A stretch of DNA of 64,000 nucleotides from Patiria miniata (GCF_015706575.1 NW_024037050.1:5642001-5706000); one strand, 5' to 3'. Counted from the first letter of the stretch, positions 24,111 through 37,284 are shown. Translations and numbers: made by a program. Notes: generated from the letters alone by a model not told the origin.

Positions 24111-27100
24111 CATATTTTCAGAGGAAAAAACCCTCACAGGTTAAAAAAAGAAAGTGTTGGTGATAGTTTTCGACGTATCAAAACCATGTCCTCTCAAAAA
24201 CATCTACCACCGACAATGTCAAAGGTCATGTAAGATGAATACATTCATGTTTGCTAGCAAATATTTAAGGCTGCCCTACTTGACTTGAAGGCTAACAATC
24301 TGAAGTACATGGCGGATTAGATTTTTGGATTAGCCACTTAAACAATAATTTTTTTAAAACCCGCTTGTACTGTTTGAGATATCAAATTCTCGAGTTGTTG
24401 TAGAAACATTGAATTACATACACGAAACTAAACTATGATCACATTCCGAATTAATTTGGCTCTCAAAAAATTACACATTTGTTCGACTACCTTGAAATTA
24501 AAGCATGGGCCTTTTTGTTTTCAAAAAGAATATTCACCATTTCAACGTGGGACTAGTATGCAAAATGACGCTGCTGGTTCTTCCTAGCGTCTGCATCATA
24601 TCGTGTATTCAGTTTTTGTTTTAAAATTTGAATGCAATTTCGAAAAAAAACCACTTCTGGTGAAAATGGGGTTCTTAACTTCTTATTCAGTAACTGACTA
24701 TGTATTCATCATGATACGTAAAATTCAGCATCAATAGTCTGAATAGAAAAAAAGCATAGACATTTACATAAACCGTAACAAACCGAAGACTTCTGAAGTG
24801 TGTGAAAGCGCGTGAAAAACAGTGAGAAAAAGCGGAGATTGTTTTAAACAAGTGAGTTGATATTTTAAAGTGCAAACTATTGGTGTATTACTTGTACTTC
24901 TGTTGAGTTTTTGAGTTGAGTAACCCAATGTCTTCTACCTCACGTTTAGGTTTAGCACAAGCTTCTCAAGCTTGACGTGGTTTTGTAGTGTTCATACACC
25001 TTCTTTATTGCTATTTCTACACCGGTGTCGAACACAAGGGCCTCAGCAATGCACATAATAGTTTCTTGATTAAATTTGCAACTCGTAAAATTTAATTTTT
25101 AAGCCCAAGTCTGCCGGTGTCTTCAAAGGCTTGAAATCTTATTCTTGCTGTAATCTGTTGAAATATGGTATTTCTTTAGCCGGGCTTTTTTGTTATTTGT
25201 GTTCTTGACGAACTGAAAGATTAGATCAAAAATCTTTATTGATAGGCTTGTGTCAAGCTTTTACCGAAGCTTTTATTAAATTTCTAATTCTGTGATGTAC
25301 CGAATGAGGTTTTTAACAAGCCAATAACGTCTGCCTCCCCTTGTCCTACTACACAGTGGTTTCGACCGGAACAAAAAAAAGAGTGAATTTCATGCCAGAT
25401 TTAGTTGGGAAAACAATTAAGAGAGCAAATAATTACTGCTTCGCTTTCCGTCTTTGTATTCTTGCTTATTGTGAGTAAATGTGGTGCAATGGCGATCTGG
25501 GTATTGATCCGTTAGGATTCAATCAGTGATTCTCAAATCAAAGAAATCACTGTTGTTTGTAACAAAATCGTGAGGGACTTATTGAGCTTTTATAACCGTT
25601 TTTTTTTTGGTCGTCACACGCGGGTTCTGTTCAATCATGTACAATTAACTTAAATTCGTAATTAGTAAATAGCATATCTGGGGAAAAATCCCGCAAAAAT
25701 TGTAATATAAATCTGAAATTACAATTTTTTTGTAGTCTTTGCAACAGACTTTCAATATGTTTTCGATCTTTACTTTTTTTGTTTTTGTTTACTGCCCATG
25801 AGAAGGACTGAACTATATCCTTATGGTGTATTTGTATGACCAAGTCATGAATTTTGCACTCAGTTCAATGAGTACATTGATTCACTGAGAGAGAAAACAA
25901 AATCGATTTACATTGTGTATTCCAGATATTTAATTTTTGCCTACATATTTATATAGTTACGTCCAGTACATTTTACTTTGAGGAGGTATCAATAATTTAA
26001 GACGATCTGTTTCTGCTTATTTTACAACTTTTTTTTTTTAGCATAGACTTCACATGTCGATCTCTGTCGACCACTAGTATACAGACATCTGTGGAGATCA
26101 ACCTGTCGAATTACAATCTCGTGCACCTTTGTATTCAAATTAATTTGGTTTGTAGTCGACACTGCCAAGAAATTTGGAATCTAAATTCTGCGCCAGTATT
26201 GCAGTCGTAAACACATTCGAGTTGGTTATTTTTCCTTTCATTTTTTGAAAAAAATTAACACGGACATATTTTACGTTCAGTCCTCGCCATATTTACACAA
26301 AGTGTGCAGGAATCCGGAAAACCAGATAGTAAGTTCTACCGGTATTAACTACCTAAAAAATGTACAAATTCAATTCACATACATGCACGAGGCTTGTTGT
26401 TATAGGTATTTGTTTTCAATGTAGGAGCTGCAATGCTCGTGTATAATGTTCAAAGCAATGTAGTCATGTTTCGAATCCACCGCTCGTTTTTACACTCTGA
26501 TGTGTTTTATAAATACAGCTCTGTATTATGGTATGTAATGGGTGTACTTTTGAACACTGGGTGTTTGACAGTTTCGACAAACTCTTTCATTTTTTTCCGT
26601 CTTTTCTGGGAATTTTTGTTATTTGGTTTTATGAATAAGAAAAAAAGACTATATCAGTGCACATACTAGGCGCCTGTCCCACAGGTATGTACATATTTAA
26701 AATGTAAGAGTGTATAATTACCATAACTATAGAGTGTGGGGCTATAATATTATTAATATTATAAATGTTGAATAAAATGATTGTCCTATAGTGTAAACGT
26801 ATTCTGTTTCGGTGTCCATCTTTTTCGTTGTAGAAGCTCCTTACCCAATAGAGTTGTGTGGGTTAACCGCGCCATTTTGTCTGATTCCCCGACGTCTGAA
26901 CAAGGATTGTTACGAAAATTACATCATGTGGAACAGACTATTTTACACACAAGGGCCTTATTCTGAACTGCATATACAGTATGTCCCCAAAAATTGTCCG
27001 TCTGACTACAAAACCATGAAGTCAATTTTGAAAATTTGTGATTGTGCAGATACTCCTTATCCTTGGCCTAAACCCTTACGAGGTTCATTTAATTTCCCTC

Positions 27101-27169
27101 ATGCCTCACTGCACTATGGTCAATTGATCACAACAACATTTTTGGACACTGTGACCAAGTTCCTCGCCT
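24111..27169. other. Downstream flank of the Sp8-like gene
   Basis: AT-rich, with no gene. It may include a longer 3'UTR ending at the AATAAA at 26771-26776. A lone transposon-end-like sequence, TACAGTATGTCCCC, begins near 26976. Confidence 0.55.
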
Positions 27170-27398
27170 TAATCAATTTTAGTGCTGTGTCATGTAAGCT
27201 GTGTAAAATCCTGCATGTTATGAAAAAAAGGCTGATGTGGTTTTGGATTGGAATCATTTGTCCTTGAGCATTAAACTGAGGTCTTGCCATGATGACTGAT
27301 AGCCAGGCAAATGATTCCAATCCCAAGCGCAGCCCTTTTCACAACATGTGCAGGATTTTACATGGCTTACATAACACAACACTGAAATTCAATCAATT
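27170..27398. mobile_element. Fold-back element with about 90-bp arms
   Basis: The left arm, 27170-27260, pairs with 27308-27398. Shared blocks in inverted order include AGTGYTGTGTYATGTAAGC, TGTAAAATCCTGCA and GGATTGGAATCATTTG. The loop is about 47 bases. The arms differ at roughly one base in eight, with one small indel. No coding capacity is seen. The class is unknown; it could be a MITE or the scar of an inverted duplication. Confidence 0.75.
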
Positions 27399-27757
27399 GA
27401 TTTTCGTTTGAAAAAAAAAACGACTTCAATTGGCATAAAATATCCACTAAAGTGATTCACTATTGTAATAGATAACACAATCAAAGTTTGAGCCTCTGGC
27501 TTTGTGAGGATGAAGTTTACCTCGCCAAAATTAATCATAGGATTTTCCTGATGAATTCACTGTTAAATTGTGTGTCTTCTGTACAGTGTTCCCCAACATT
27601 TGTTTTAGAGATGAACTTCTCCTTATTTTCTGTATAACTTCCTGGTATGTCCATGGGTGCGTGTGGGATTAGTGAAGGGATTAGCGAAGAACCTCTCTTT
27701 TTTTCTTGAGCGCTCCTGGATCAGGAAATCCACATTTCAAGACCCCATAGGCCTTTA
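27399..27757. other. Intergenic spacer between two mobile elements
   Basis: Nothing recognised between the fold-back and the second MITE copy. Confidence 0.6.
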
Positions 27758-28172
27758 AGGGTGGTGCAAAAAGAAGGAAACTCACATTTTGACAGGAATT
27801 TTAACCTATAAACTTAACTTATTTGAACTTTTTTTTTCATAATGTAGTGATAGCTCTTCAACCATACGTGGTGAAAAATCCTTTTTAAAAAAAAATCGCA
27901 AAAATAGTGTTATTATGCTCATTTGAATTAAGCTCCGGAGCACAGTCAAGCGGATGGAATAAAGCCTTCCGTGGACAAACTGGTTTTGGCACATGAAAAT
28001 TATAAACTACATGTAATATATCTCGGAGACAAAATATACATTTGCAAACATTTTTTCGTCACTTATGTTTGAAGATCAATATTTTAATATCAATAAATTG
28101 AATTTTTGAAATATGCCCAACAAGTGGGTGAAAATTGCTGTCAAATGTGGGTTTCCTTCTTCAGCACACCAA
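27758..28172. mobile_element. Tc1/mariner-like MITE, copy 2
   Basis: This copy is in the same orientation as the one at 17503-17973. It shares GTGGTGCAAAAAGAAGG at the left end, AAGCTCCGGAGC and TTTTTTCGTCACTTATGTTT inside, and a degraded right end (CCTTCTTCAGCACACC). It lacks about 60 bases just before the central palindrome that copy 1 carries. Many scattered differences suggest an old insertion. The right boundary is uncertain by several bases. Confidence 0.8.
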
Positions 28173-30746
28173 TTCAGCACTCCAAAAATACCAGTATGTT
28201 ATTCCACCACCAACAAACAGACTAGCCTACAGCTAGACCTTTGAGTTGGAGCATTTTGTTAAGTGCGTTCGTTCGTTCGTCTGTCCATCGAATGATCACA
28301 AGAACGAATTGGAAGCACACCTTTCATCGCACTGTGTCAGATCAGAGTGGATATAGCAGCGAGAATTAGCGGCGGTTCAGGCCGGCCGTGTGGAGGTTCT
28401 CGACGGCGCGGGGAGCTGGTCGAGACTCGGTGACTCACAAGCTGCAAGCTCGTTGTTGAATGGTAAATGACTGTTATGGGTTTAAGTGAGAAGTCGGGGA
28501 AAGTGAGCGTGGGAGATGGAGCCAGTCATGAAAATGGGAAACAATTGTGGGGAAAAATAAGGGGAGATGCTAGCAAATGAAAACTGCGTTATCGAGACGG
28601 ACTGTTTCTATCATGCTATCTTGAAGACATTTTAAACATCTTATCTATGGAAGAGGTGGACACTTTCACTGGAAAAGGCATTTGAGGGGAGCATTATTCA
28701 CCCTGAAAAAAAGTAAATTAATAAACTAATTCCTGTCCAACTTTGGTCAAATTAATTATCAACTTCCTATACATTTGGGCAAATGCTTTCCAAATGTTAG
28801 TAACATTTTATGCAAATGTTAAATGAGGTAAGTCATACCATTGTTTCACCTCGTTCCAAGTGAACGGATGAGAAGAAAGGAGGTGATTGGTTTATGTGTA
28901 GGGAGGGGGGGGGGTATTTTCTGTAAGGGGCTCGGTTTTAAATCTTGTTTTTGACAAAATATCTTTGATGATCTCTGTAATCTACGGGACGGTCGGTTCC
29001 GAACTCTAAATACCGCTCGGGTAATTTCCGATAAACTGGAAAATGATTTATGGATCGAATTAGGGCTGGCAAAATGAATTCAGGTCAGGCTGGCTCGGGA
29101 CAGAAAGTGGTTTCATCTTTTGCTTGATCCCGTGTCAGGATGAGTCGTTGAGATTCATTACAGGGGGATGTTAATCAAAATTACAGTGCTGCTAGGGATG
29201 TAAATATTAACGAGTCGGTTTGTGCACGCATAAAACCGCGAATTTTTTTTCAGGATAGGGGCGGGGCGAGGGCCTTTATGTAGGAGGGGCACAAAATAAC
29301 GAAATATGTCAAGAAATCCCCAATTTTTCTGATTTTTTAATTTTCTAGAGTCCTTCATAACAATGTACTGCATAATTTTTTACCCGAAGAGGTGCCAGAT
29401 CGATGTTAAACGGCGTGCCATTGTTGCCAATGCTGCTGTTCGGCTTACCCAAGTTTTTGTTCCATCTGTGGTCGATTTTCGATTCCCGGTTATACCCTCG
29501 TTTGGGGTATATTACTTCTATCGCTTTCTCGTTATATATGCGACAGTTTTTTTTTAATGAAATACGAAATTTAAAGTTTTTCTTCTTAAGAGGACTTCAT
29601 AAAATCAACGATAAAATCAAAGATAAACGTCTTACGTTCTTCCTAAACCAAAGAGTTGGATAGTGTGCAGGTTTTACGAGACAGGCTAAAAAACAAATCT
29701 AGATTCATGATCTGAAAAATTCTTGTCGGGGGAAAGGGCTAGGGATATTTCTGCACGAGCGAGCAAGAGATCTGAGCAAGCTCCCGTCAAGCGTGTCGTA
29801 ATCCCCGTCGACCGTATCCGCTAAACCGTGCCTCTAGTTCATCACGACCGGAGGGGGGAAAAGAGGTTTAGATAAAGTGAGCCGGCCACGCACTGATATG
29901 CACGGCCCATTATGCATTATTACTGGCTCATCTAACTGCTCTGATAACACCGTAAGAAAAGGAAGACACTTATAAGAGATAGAAGGGGGAAACAAACTGC
30001 GAAGTTGGATTTTTTTTAAGGGAAGCAACGCCGTGTCAAAGCGCGCGCGATGAATAATGAAACGGGCCCGGCCCACTTGGAACGCAGAGCGTGGCGGCGC
30101 TGAACATGCACGGGAGAACGCGCTAGGTGGCGGTCGTACGGGGACGCAAGGTGTTGCCAGTCCGTACTCCCCGAGGCGAACGCTCATAATTTGGCCTCAA
30201 ATCTTGCTTCGGAGATGGGGAAAATGGGAGAGAAGTTTTCCTAGCTCTGCGTTAGGTTATGGTATAGTGGCGCATCTTGGGACTGAGATAAGTTGGATCT
30301 GAAGGCACACCCATGCCTCCTTCCAGAGCCTCACCCATCAATATACCATTCAGCTGAAAGGTCTGCTGAAATAATTATGCATGATTACAAACAAAAGGCT
30401 GACGAAACAAGTTGTAAAAACAGTGGTACAAAATGTAGTCATGAGATTAGGGTTGAATTAATCGTTTTTGAAATAAGACGGCCTGTAACAAATTCGAATA
30501 TAGGCCTACATGTATATTTTGCAGTTTTCAGGTGGAAAAGGATCTTTTTTTCAAAATTGGATATTTTTTACAGAGACTTTTGAAGTTGAATATAGAGTAT
30601 TCTATTTAACCCCAAGCACACATTTTGGTAATCGATTACAGTTTTGTGGATAATAATTTGCCTTGTAAACTATCCTCCACTAAAAAAGATGCACAATTTA
30701 ATGAATCAAATTCCCAGTAGAGTGACTGGGATTCAATTTGAAGAAA

Positions 30747-30764
30747 GGGGGGGGGGGGGGGGGG
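30747..30764. repeat. Poly-G run (18)
   Basis: An uninterrupted run of 18 G on the + strand. Other long G or C runs occur at 31801-31816 (16 G), 34144-34157 (14 C) and 52973-52982 (10 G). Confidence 0.85.
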
Positions 30765-31800
30765 TTGTTAGAGGGCCTCTTTTTGAGGGGGTTATATAAT
30801 ACAAACTTACTTTCACCTTCGCATTAAACTCTGAGCAGGTGGAGGGGCATGAGACCCCGTCCCCAATGCTTCCAATGCCCCTCTCCTTACGCCTCTGCAA
30901 TTTTCTCCCACCAAAATTGCCTTATGTAGAGAAAAAAAAAGTGCAATGGAAATTCGGTTATAGTTTGGCAGAATTTGAAAGACTGCAAATGTTTGTCACA
31001 TCCCTGAACAATCATTTACCGAATTGCTCATGGAGTCAAAGTTATAGAAATGGCGGCTGCGCGTCCGTGCACATGCCACACGTGCCTTTCAAAACTTTGC
31101 AAAAGAAATGAAAAGGATTCTATTTAACACGATAGACAACAGAAAGGAATGCGGGAATGTGAAACTCTCCAAGCCTCCACAAGGTGCTGGAGTGAGGTGA
31201 CCAGTTGGACCATTGCAGGGATGTTTACATGTTTTGTTTTTCTTCAGACGTGAAACCCCACGTTTGAAACGGAAAGTGTACATTCCGTTGTAAGACAGCC
31301 ACATGTCCAGATTGGATGCTATGTACATGTACGTTGTTAGATCTACGCTATTAGTGTAAACTGGGAGAACTTTGAGGCCGAGGACTGAGGGTAATGTTTT
31401 GCGCAGTTCTGTCCTGAGAACTTCACATCTACCGTCTTGTGGTTTTGGGAGTATTTGGTGCTGGACCATTATAAACACGTGGGAAAATGCTTGGCCAAAG
31501 TGGACTCTAATTCTTGAATGCAAGGTCGCATGGAGGTGAGTGTACTGCACGTCGACCAAAATTGCTAAAAAAATACATGTAGTTATTCAGTTGACAAATT
31601 GACTGCTTCGTGTGGTGGAATGAAACCTTCTTGAACAGTCTCGAGAAGTCAAAACAGCTCCCCTGTATGCACGGACTTTATTGTCAGAACCCATTGTGTG
31701 CCTCCCTCCAAAAAGGGGAATGAGCCCTCAACGGGTTCGAAAAATAAAAGCTCAGTTTTACATTCGCCCAAAGTTTCTTAGGAGTGGCTCCATTTTTTTT

Positions 31801-31816
31801 GGGGGGGGGGGGGGGG
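31801..31816. repeat. Poly-G run (16) following poly-T
   Basis: A T8 tract passes directly into 16 G. It lies about 1 kb from the 18-G run. Confidence 0.85.
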
Positions 31817-32838
31817 TGCACCACCTTTACTTAATAAACCATACACAGCTAAAAGATTCTGAAAAATTTTCACCACTAAGGTCAGAAACAAAAACGTCCG
31901 GAATGTTCAGAATCATTAAAACTACCGGTTTAAAACACTTATTTAGTGAAGGTTCTGTGCAAAATAGGTCATAAAGTGTTTTACATCCTACATACGGTTA
32001 ATAGTGCGCAATGCCACAGAAGCAATTTACTGACTCATATCTTATGTCACAAAATCATACTAAGCTTGAACCAGGAAGTTATGTTGAGATATTTTTCCCA
32101 TTCCTGAACATTTATGGTGAGGTATAAGGTTTTTTCGTTGAAAAAATTATTTTAAAAAAAGTTAATGTATTACGCACTTTCTGGGCACCAAATTTCCGAA
32201 CAATTTGCCCACAGTTTGGATTAAGAATAAATTATCGAGTAATCAACAATTTTCAGACATTTCTGGCGATTTCTTTTGTTTTTCTTTTGTTTCTGATATT
32301 TAAAAGGAAATAAGTATCAGTGATTTCCAGATGCAGGGACACTGATTAACAAGTGCGAGTGCACAATAAGCTCTGGCCGTCTTGCATGAAAGTCTTGCAT
32401 GAAATCGATCAAAATGATCCCTGCCAGAGCTGAAAAATGCGTCGCCCAAAAATGCGACACCGATGGCACATATGGAACACCATACCTCAGATGTATACCT
32501 AGGTTTATAGCGATTTGTGATAAATTCCACGTGACTATAACATTACTACACACTTTTCATAAACATCTTTCCAAATTGTTACAAACAATTTTTGTTAAGT
32601 ATTTCATTTATTGTGTTTGCATTTTTTTGGAAATTAAAATTTGGTAGTTATATTTTGTGGGAAACTTATGGGCTTATTTTTGGTCAATTTCCGGGGACAG
32701 ATTATGCAAAATAAACGCGCATGCGCATCGATCAGAACAAAATCGCTGTTCCGAAAACCGTAAGCAAGAGTGCGTGTTACGTCCACGGCATGCCATTTGG
32801 TCAATTAGTCAATTATTTTTGGTGAATTTTTGGGGACA

Positions 32839-32880
32839 GACAGACAGACAGACAGCCCGACAGACAGACAGACAGACCGT
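32839..32880. repeat. GACA tetranucleotide microsatellite
   Basis: About ten CAGA/GACA units run here, interrupted once by GCCC. The DNA before it (32690-32830) may be the 3' part of a retroposon ending in the microsatellite, since retroposon tails often end in simple repeats; only the microsatellite is certain. Confidence 0.8.
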
Positions 32881-33121
32881 CCACTAAGCGACATGTACAA
32901 AATGTAGAAGCTCCTGCCAGAGACTAAAAAGGCGGGATCCATAGCCATGGGCTCTTAGCACGGTTGGGTTAACAAAAATAAATTGTGCTCACAAATCTCC
33001 TCCACTTGAGCTGGTTCTTACGTAATACCATAGAAGCCTGCATGGCAACGACGCAAAAAAGCCTTTGGTTTGCTTTTGCAGCCTCGTTTTCGTTTCCAAT
33101 ATGGCGCTTCCGTACACTTGA

Positions 33122-33609
33122 GGTGCGTTCGAGCGTGTTACTCGTGTTAACACGAGTATACTCCTGAGCGCACGAACGGCAGGAGTACGACCCGTGGGTT
33201 AGCAATGGACGGAAGTATACTCTTGCACCAGACGATTCGTGCTTGAAATCACTTTATTTTTTCAAAATGGCAGATAGGTAAACATACGTCTTAGGATGTA
33301 ACTTTGTCATTCTTTTGCGTTTATGTCTTCTGACGTGACCTTTAGGTTATATTTTGCCGTATATAACACTCGAAACTATATTCGTATATATCCTCATGAA
33401 ACTCTGATACAAAGAGAAAAAACCTGGCAGTGGAATGTCGTCTGCACATGCAGAACTGCAGTGTGACTCTGTTTGTAAACATTGAACGACCATTTTGTGC
33501 ATGCCTAATACTGACGTTGCCGTTCGCGCGATGTGATCCGAGAGTAACGCACACGACGCAACATTTTCCTGTGCTCGGGAGAAGCAAGAGTAACACACTC
33601 GAACGCACA
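33122..33609. mobile_element. TIR element (about 490 bp) with internal 20-bp palindrome
   Basis: GTGCGTTCGAGCGTGTTACTC at the left (from 33123) is mirrored by GAGTAACACACTCGAACGCAC at the right (to 33608), giving 24-bp inverted ends with two differences. A further subterminal copy of GAGTAACGCACAC lies at about 33542, a layout seen in hAT-like elements. The perfect palindrome TACTCGTGTTAACACGAGTA lies at 33139-33158 at the left end. No target duplication could be confirmed, so the class is open. Confidence 0.6.
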
Positions 33610-36600
33610 CATGAAGACCTGGTGGGAGTGAATGACTCGCATAGGTTCTCAAAATTCAGACCTAGATATTTTGACCCCTTTCCAGCGGTAGGCGACATAC
33701 AACTATGCACTTATTGTAAACCCGTGTCTTGTCGTATGCCGATCCCAAACTATCTACCCCGATCACAAGATGTTTTGCCGGAATCTTCATCAAAGGCACA
33801 CATTGAGGCCAACAGAGGTCACCAAAAGCTTGTTAACTAATCAGCGACGTAGCTGAAAGTACGATGTCAAGTCTGTGACCTACATTTTCCGATCGTGTCA
33901 CTGCATAATGCCATGGTTTTTGGTTCCGAGTCAAGGTCGGTCGCTTAGTCACACAAGGCTTGTGATGCTCGCTATGTTTCCGCTATATACGTCTTTGGAT
34001 TTTAGAACATTTTATTGATGCGTTATAGAAGCTGTTTTGTTGCGCCAATCACAAAAACAGCTGCAGTTACGGCAGTACCAGAGTGTCTCTATCAATGGAA
34101 TGACCAACATTAGACGATGGGTGAAAGATACACCCCCCCAAAACCCCCCCCCCCCCCGGAGGATCGCTGCAAGAGAATTCTCGGTCCTTGCGTGCAAGAA
34201 AAGTTGCGTATGGTAAACAGCTTCGCGTCTACAGCTAGCCAAGCCCGCACCAACCAGACCGGTACCGAGGCAGGCAGCCGAGTTTCCCGGTACAAGGACA
34301 GCCCCGGTTCATCGCTCTTGATAGTCGGTCATTGCCACTGCATACCAAGGTCGACCGGCCGGTAGACCCATAAACGACGGGACAGTGAAAAGGGCTCGAG
34401 GCTGGGGGATAGGGCTGAAGGAATGGGGACGGGTGGGGGAGGGGAGGTTCAAATTGAGTGATACACAGTGGATAGTTTTACCGGGTTATATAGATAGTGG
34501 GGAGATGAGAATAACACATTTTTGGGGGGTTGGTCGATGCATAGGATTTCAAGATGCAGCATGATCGTCAAGGCCTTTGAAATTTCAAATAACAAGTACA
34601 TAAGAACACACATTTCTGGAAAGAAAGGGTCTTTGAATATAGTAAAGTGTGATTAAAATGGGTCACTAATGAACGAAAGCTCCTTACAAAGTATCGGCTC
34701 GACTGAGTGGCCGCTTATGAATGTATGTATGAGACAAAAATATACAAAGCAGACGGATTTATGGTGTAATTAAACATGCACAGATAAAACATTCTAATCT
34801 CACCCATGATAAACAACCATTTGAACCTATGGGCTCTGTGCGCCAACGAAAGAGGGCGCCCTTTTACCTAGCAACGACGTCCCATGGGTGGGACATTTAG
34901 CTGGTTGACACGCACCGTTCCTTGTGTGTGACGCACGCACACCAGGGGACTTGTACTATGTACACGCAGTGGTACTGCCGCGCGTCGCGGCAAAATTGCA
35001 GTCAGGCAAGATGGCGTCGGTCGGTCACCCCCAACTGTACTTTCTTTGCCGGTTAGGGGGTACTTGTGAACGGAGCGGATAGTAATCCAACTTTGCAACG
35101 AATACGAATCCATATAAAATCCCTAATAATTTACAAGTGCATGTCGCGTTGATAATAGTGCGTCGTGACTGTGGGTGTCATCCCTTGCCCATACGCTGTT
35201 GACTAGCTGCGCGCCGTGAACAAATATTCGTATGGATAGCTCGGTTGTTACAGCCCTGTTACGGCGTTACGGAGGACGCAGGTTCAAATGCTGTCCTAGA
35301 AAATTGCTTTGTTTAACCTTCTAATTCCACGTTTCGGACATGCTCTTCTGCCATTGTGAGCGTCAAAAGTTTGAGCAAGGCATCAATGCGGTCATTGCTA
35401 CGGAAGACCCGCGCAATCAAATCTCTCCCCTCCGCTGCGATACGGAAACAAAAATCCATATTCCTCTTCCGAAGTCTCTCCATTCTAGCCACTGATCACT
35501 ATAGATTCCTCCTCCAGAAGTGACAGAGTTTCTGGTCCGTCAGCGAGCGAGACGAAAGGGGGGATTGCCGGGTTTTGCTTCCGGTGGCACCGTATAGCGG
35601 GCATTGCCCCGGAGCCCCCCGGGGCCCGGACTGACCCTGACTCCCCCAATACTCGCCGGCGAGCGATCAACAACAACCCTACCATTTCAATGTCATTAAT
35701 AACGACTAGGGACAAAACTCCTGGCTGATTGGTTTCTCCATCTTTGTCCCCTGGCTGGCTTGGCTGGCTGATTCGCCGTTCGTTCGCTGATTATCACCCG
35801 ATGGATGTAGAGTTAGGGTTTCTTAGTTCGTTAATCGTCGACAGAAGAAAATCGACTCAGTTTTTTTTTAAACAAAATGGAGAAAAACATAAATCTGTAT
35901 GAAACAGATTCTACATGTTAAAGAAATCGTTCGCTTTTCTTTTTTCAATGTCAAATTTGTCAATATTAGCGTGGGCTCTTATAGAACAGTTAATTTGAAA
36001 AAAGAGACGCGTATAACAAGCTTCGGTTAGTTAGATTCTTATGTAAGAGCTTGGCAACCGAGATAGTGACGATATTAACGACACCAGTGTACTTTCGCAT
36101 TTGCTCCTGTATGGAGATTTTCTCTGAAAGATCAATTATTTGTTGGTAAATTTTAGGCGCGAAAGTTGCGTTTCTAGACAATATTTTCGATACCAGTTTA
36201 TAATTTGATATTTTACAATCGCCGTCGTGCAAAGCGTATGGACATCTCATTGTTTGCCATTAAAAGGCCCATACAATGTAATTCTCTTTAATGTAATCCT
36301 TGAAAATGCACCCGGCCTTTTTATGTGTCCCATTTTTTTTTTTTTGCAATGATCGTTTTGCCATTTTCAAGGGTTTATGGTGCCTTTTTGGTTTTTATGC
36401 CAATGTGAATTTCCATATTCAGGCAGAAACATCAATGCTGCTGCTATTTCAACACCAGAATTTTTGATGTTTTGCTGTCGTAAACGTTCTTTTCTTTGGC
36501 GATTCCTTATTGTCAGTACATAGCAGCAGGCCAATGAGCAAACGATTCCCACAAATACTTTCAATGAAACAAATCTTTGGTTCCACAATTCGAATAGAAA

Positions 36601-37013
36601 ACCCCCAAAGCACTGAACAGTGTCTTCCTGAAATGACATCACAGCAACAGCGCCCCAGTTGTCCGCAATAGCATGGATTAAAAAAAATATGTGTTTAAAG
36701 AATTGCACTTTCAATAACATTAATCAAAAAGGGATGTCAAGTAGTTTTCATACATTTAAGAGGAGTAGCTGTTGGTTCTGTTTCGGTATGCAGTATCTAA
36801 AACGTAATATGTTGAACACTATTGTAACGCGAAAGACGAAAATTGTGTTTGTTTTGCCACATTAAAAAACATTTACTGAGTTCTCAAGAAAGTGTTGCCA
36901 TATCGCATAAAAAAACTGCAGCAAGAGACAATACAATATTCACGGCGAGTACGGATGGCAAAAAGGATACCAAACCAATCCAGAGCAGGAGGTTGTTGGC
37001 GTAAGACATGCTC
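33610..37013. other. Intergenic, no gene recognised
   Basis: Holds the tRNA-like sequence at 35.2 kb and poly-C runs at 34132-34157. A 117-codon minus-strand frame (36367-36720) includes a hydrophobic stretch followed by RNRQRKERLRQQ, but I cannot match it to a family. Confidence 0.55.
35229..35303 (+). repeat. tRNA-like pseudogene or SINE head
   Basis: The A box TAGCTCGGTTG is at 35237-35247 and the B box GGTTCAAATGC at 35281-35291, the latter within a T-arm-like stem (GGAC ... GTCC). D-arm and anticodon stems pair poorly, so this is unlikely to be a functional tRNA. Confidence 0.4.
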
Positions 37014-37284
37014 CAACCTCGTTCCCAGGGTGTCGAGCAGTACGCTCCCACCACTACCTGCTCTCTCACCCTGGTATCGGATCATTTGCATATCCCAACA
37101 TTTTGGATACGTGAAAACGTGAAAACACGTAACACTAGTTGGAAATAACTATACCAAGTACACGATAAAATTCTATTTCTTGCTTATTGCGGTATCGAAT
37201 CAGGATACAGGAAGCAAGTTCCCATCCCAGGGCTTACTATTGGAAACGAGGTTGAAAGTAGAGTAAGCCATGGGTACGAAGTTG
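37014..37284 (-). mobile_element. Hairpin-bearing TIR element, copy A (271 bp)
   Basis: The left end CAACCTCGTTCCCAGGG (37014-37030) is mirrored by a diverged right end, CCATGGGTACGAAGTTG (37268-37284). Next to the left end is a 50-bp imperfect hairpin (37025-37074; CCAGGGTG and GAGCAG facing CTGCTC and CACCCTGG). Next to the right end is a second, bounded by GGCTTACT (37231-37238) and AGTAAGCC (37262-37269). The element at 40482-40995 is the same sequence in the opposite orientation with about 240 extra bases inside, so copy A is an internally deleted form. Strand is arbitrary, set opposite to copy B. Confidence 0.8.

Larger units (their letters stand above)
28173..32838. other. Intergenic, no gene recognised
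   Basis: Contains two long poly-G runs, TAGGCCTA at 30501-30508, a short GTTC run near 28266 and a 15-bp direct repeat (CTTGCATGAAA core) near 32380-32404. A 156-codon minus-strand frame at 31089-31559 has no recognised domain. Confidence 0.6.

Noticed and set aside
31089-31559. 156-codon open frame on the minus strand
   Set aside because: No family resemblance and no splice or start context that would support a gene.
33430-33840. 136-codon plus-strand frame
   Set aside because: Runs across the right end of a TIR element, so it is not a conserved gene.
36367-36720. Hydrophobic plus basic minus-strand frame, possibly a membrane protein
   Set aside because: No family match and no expression context; left as intergenic.
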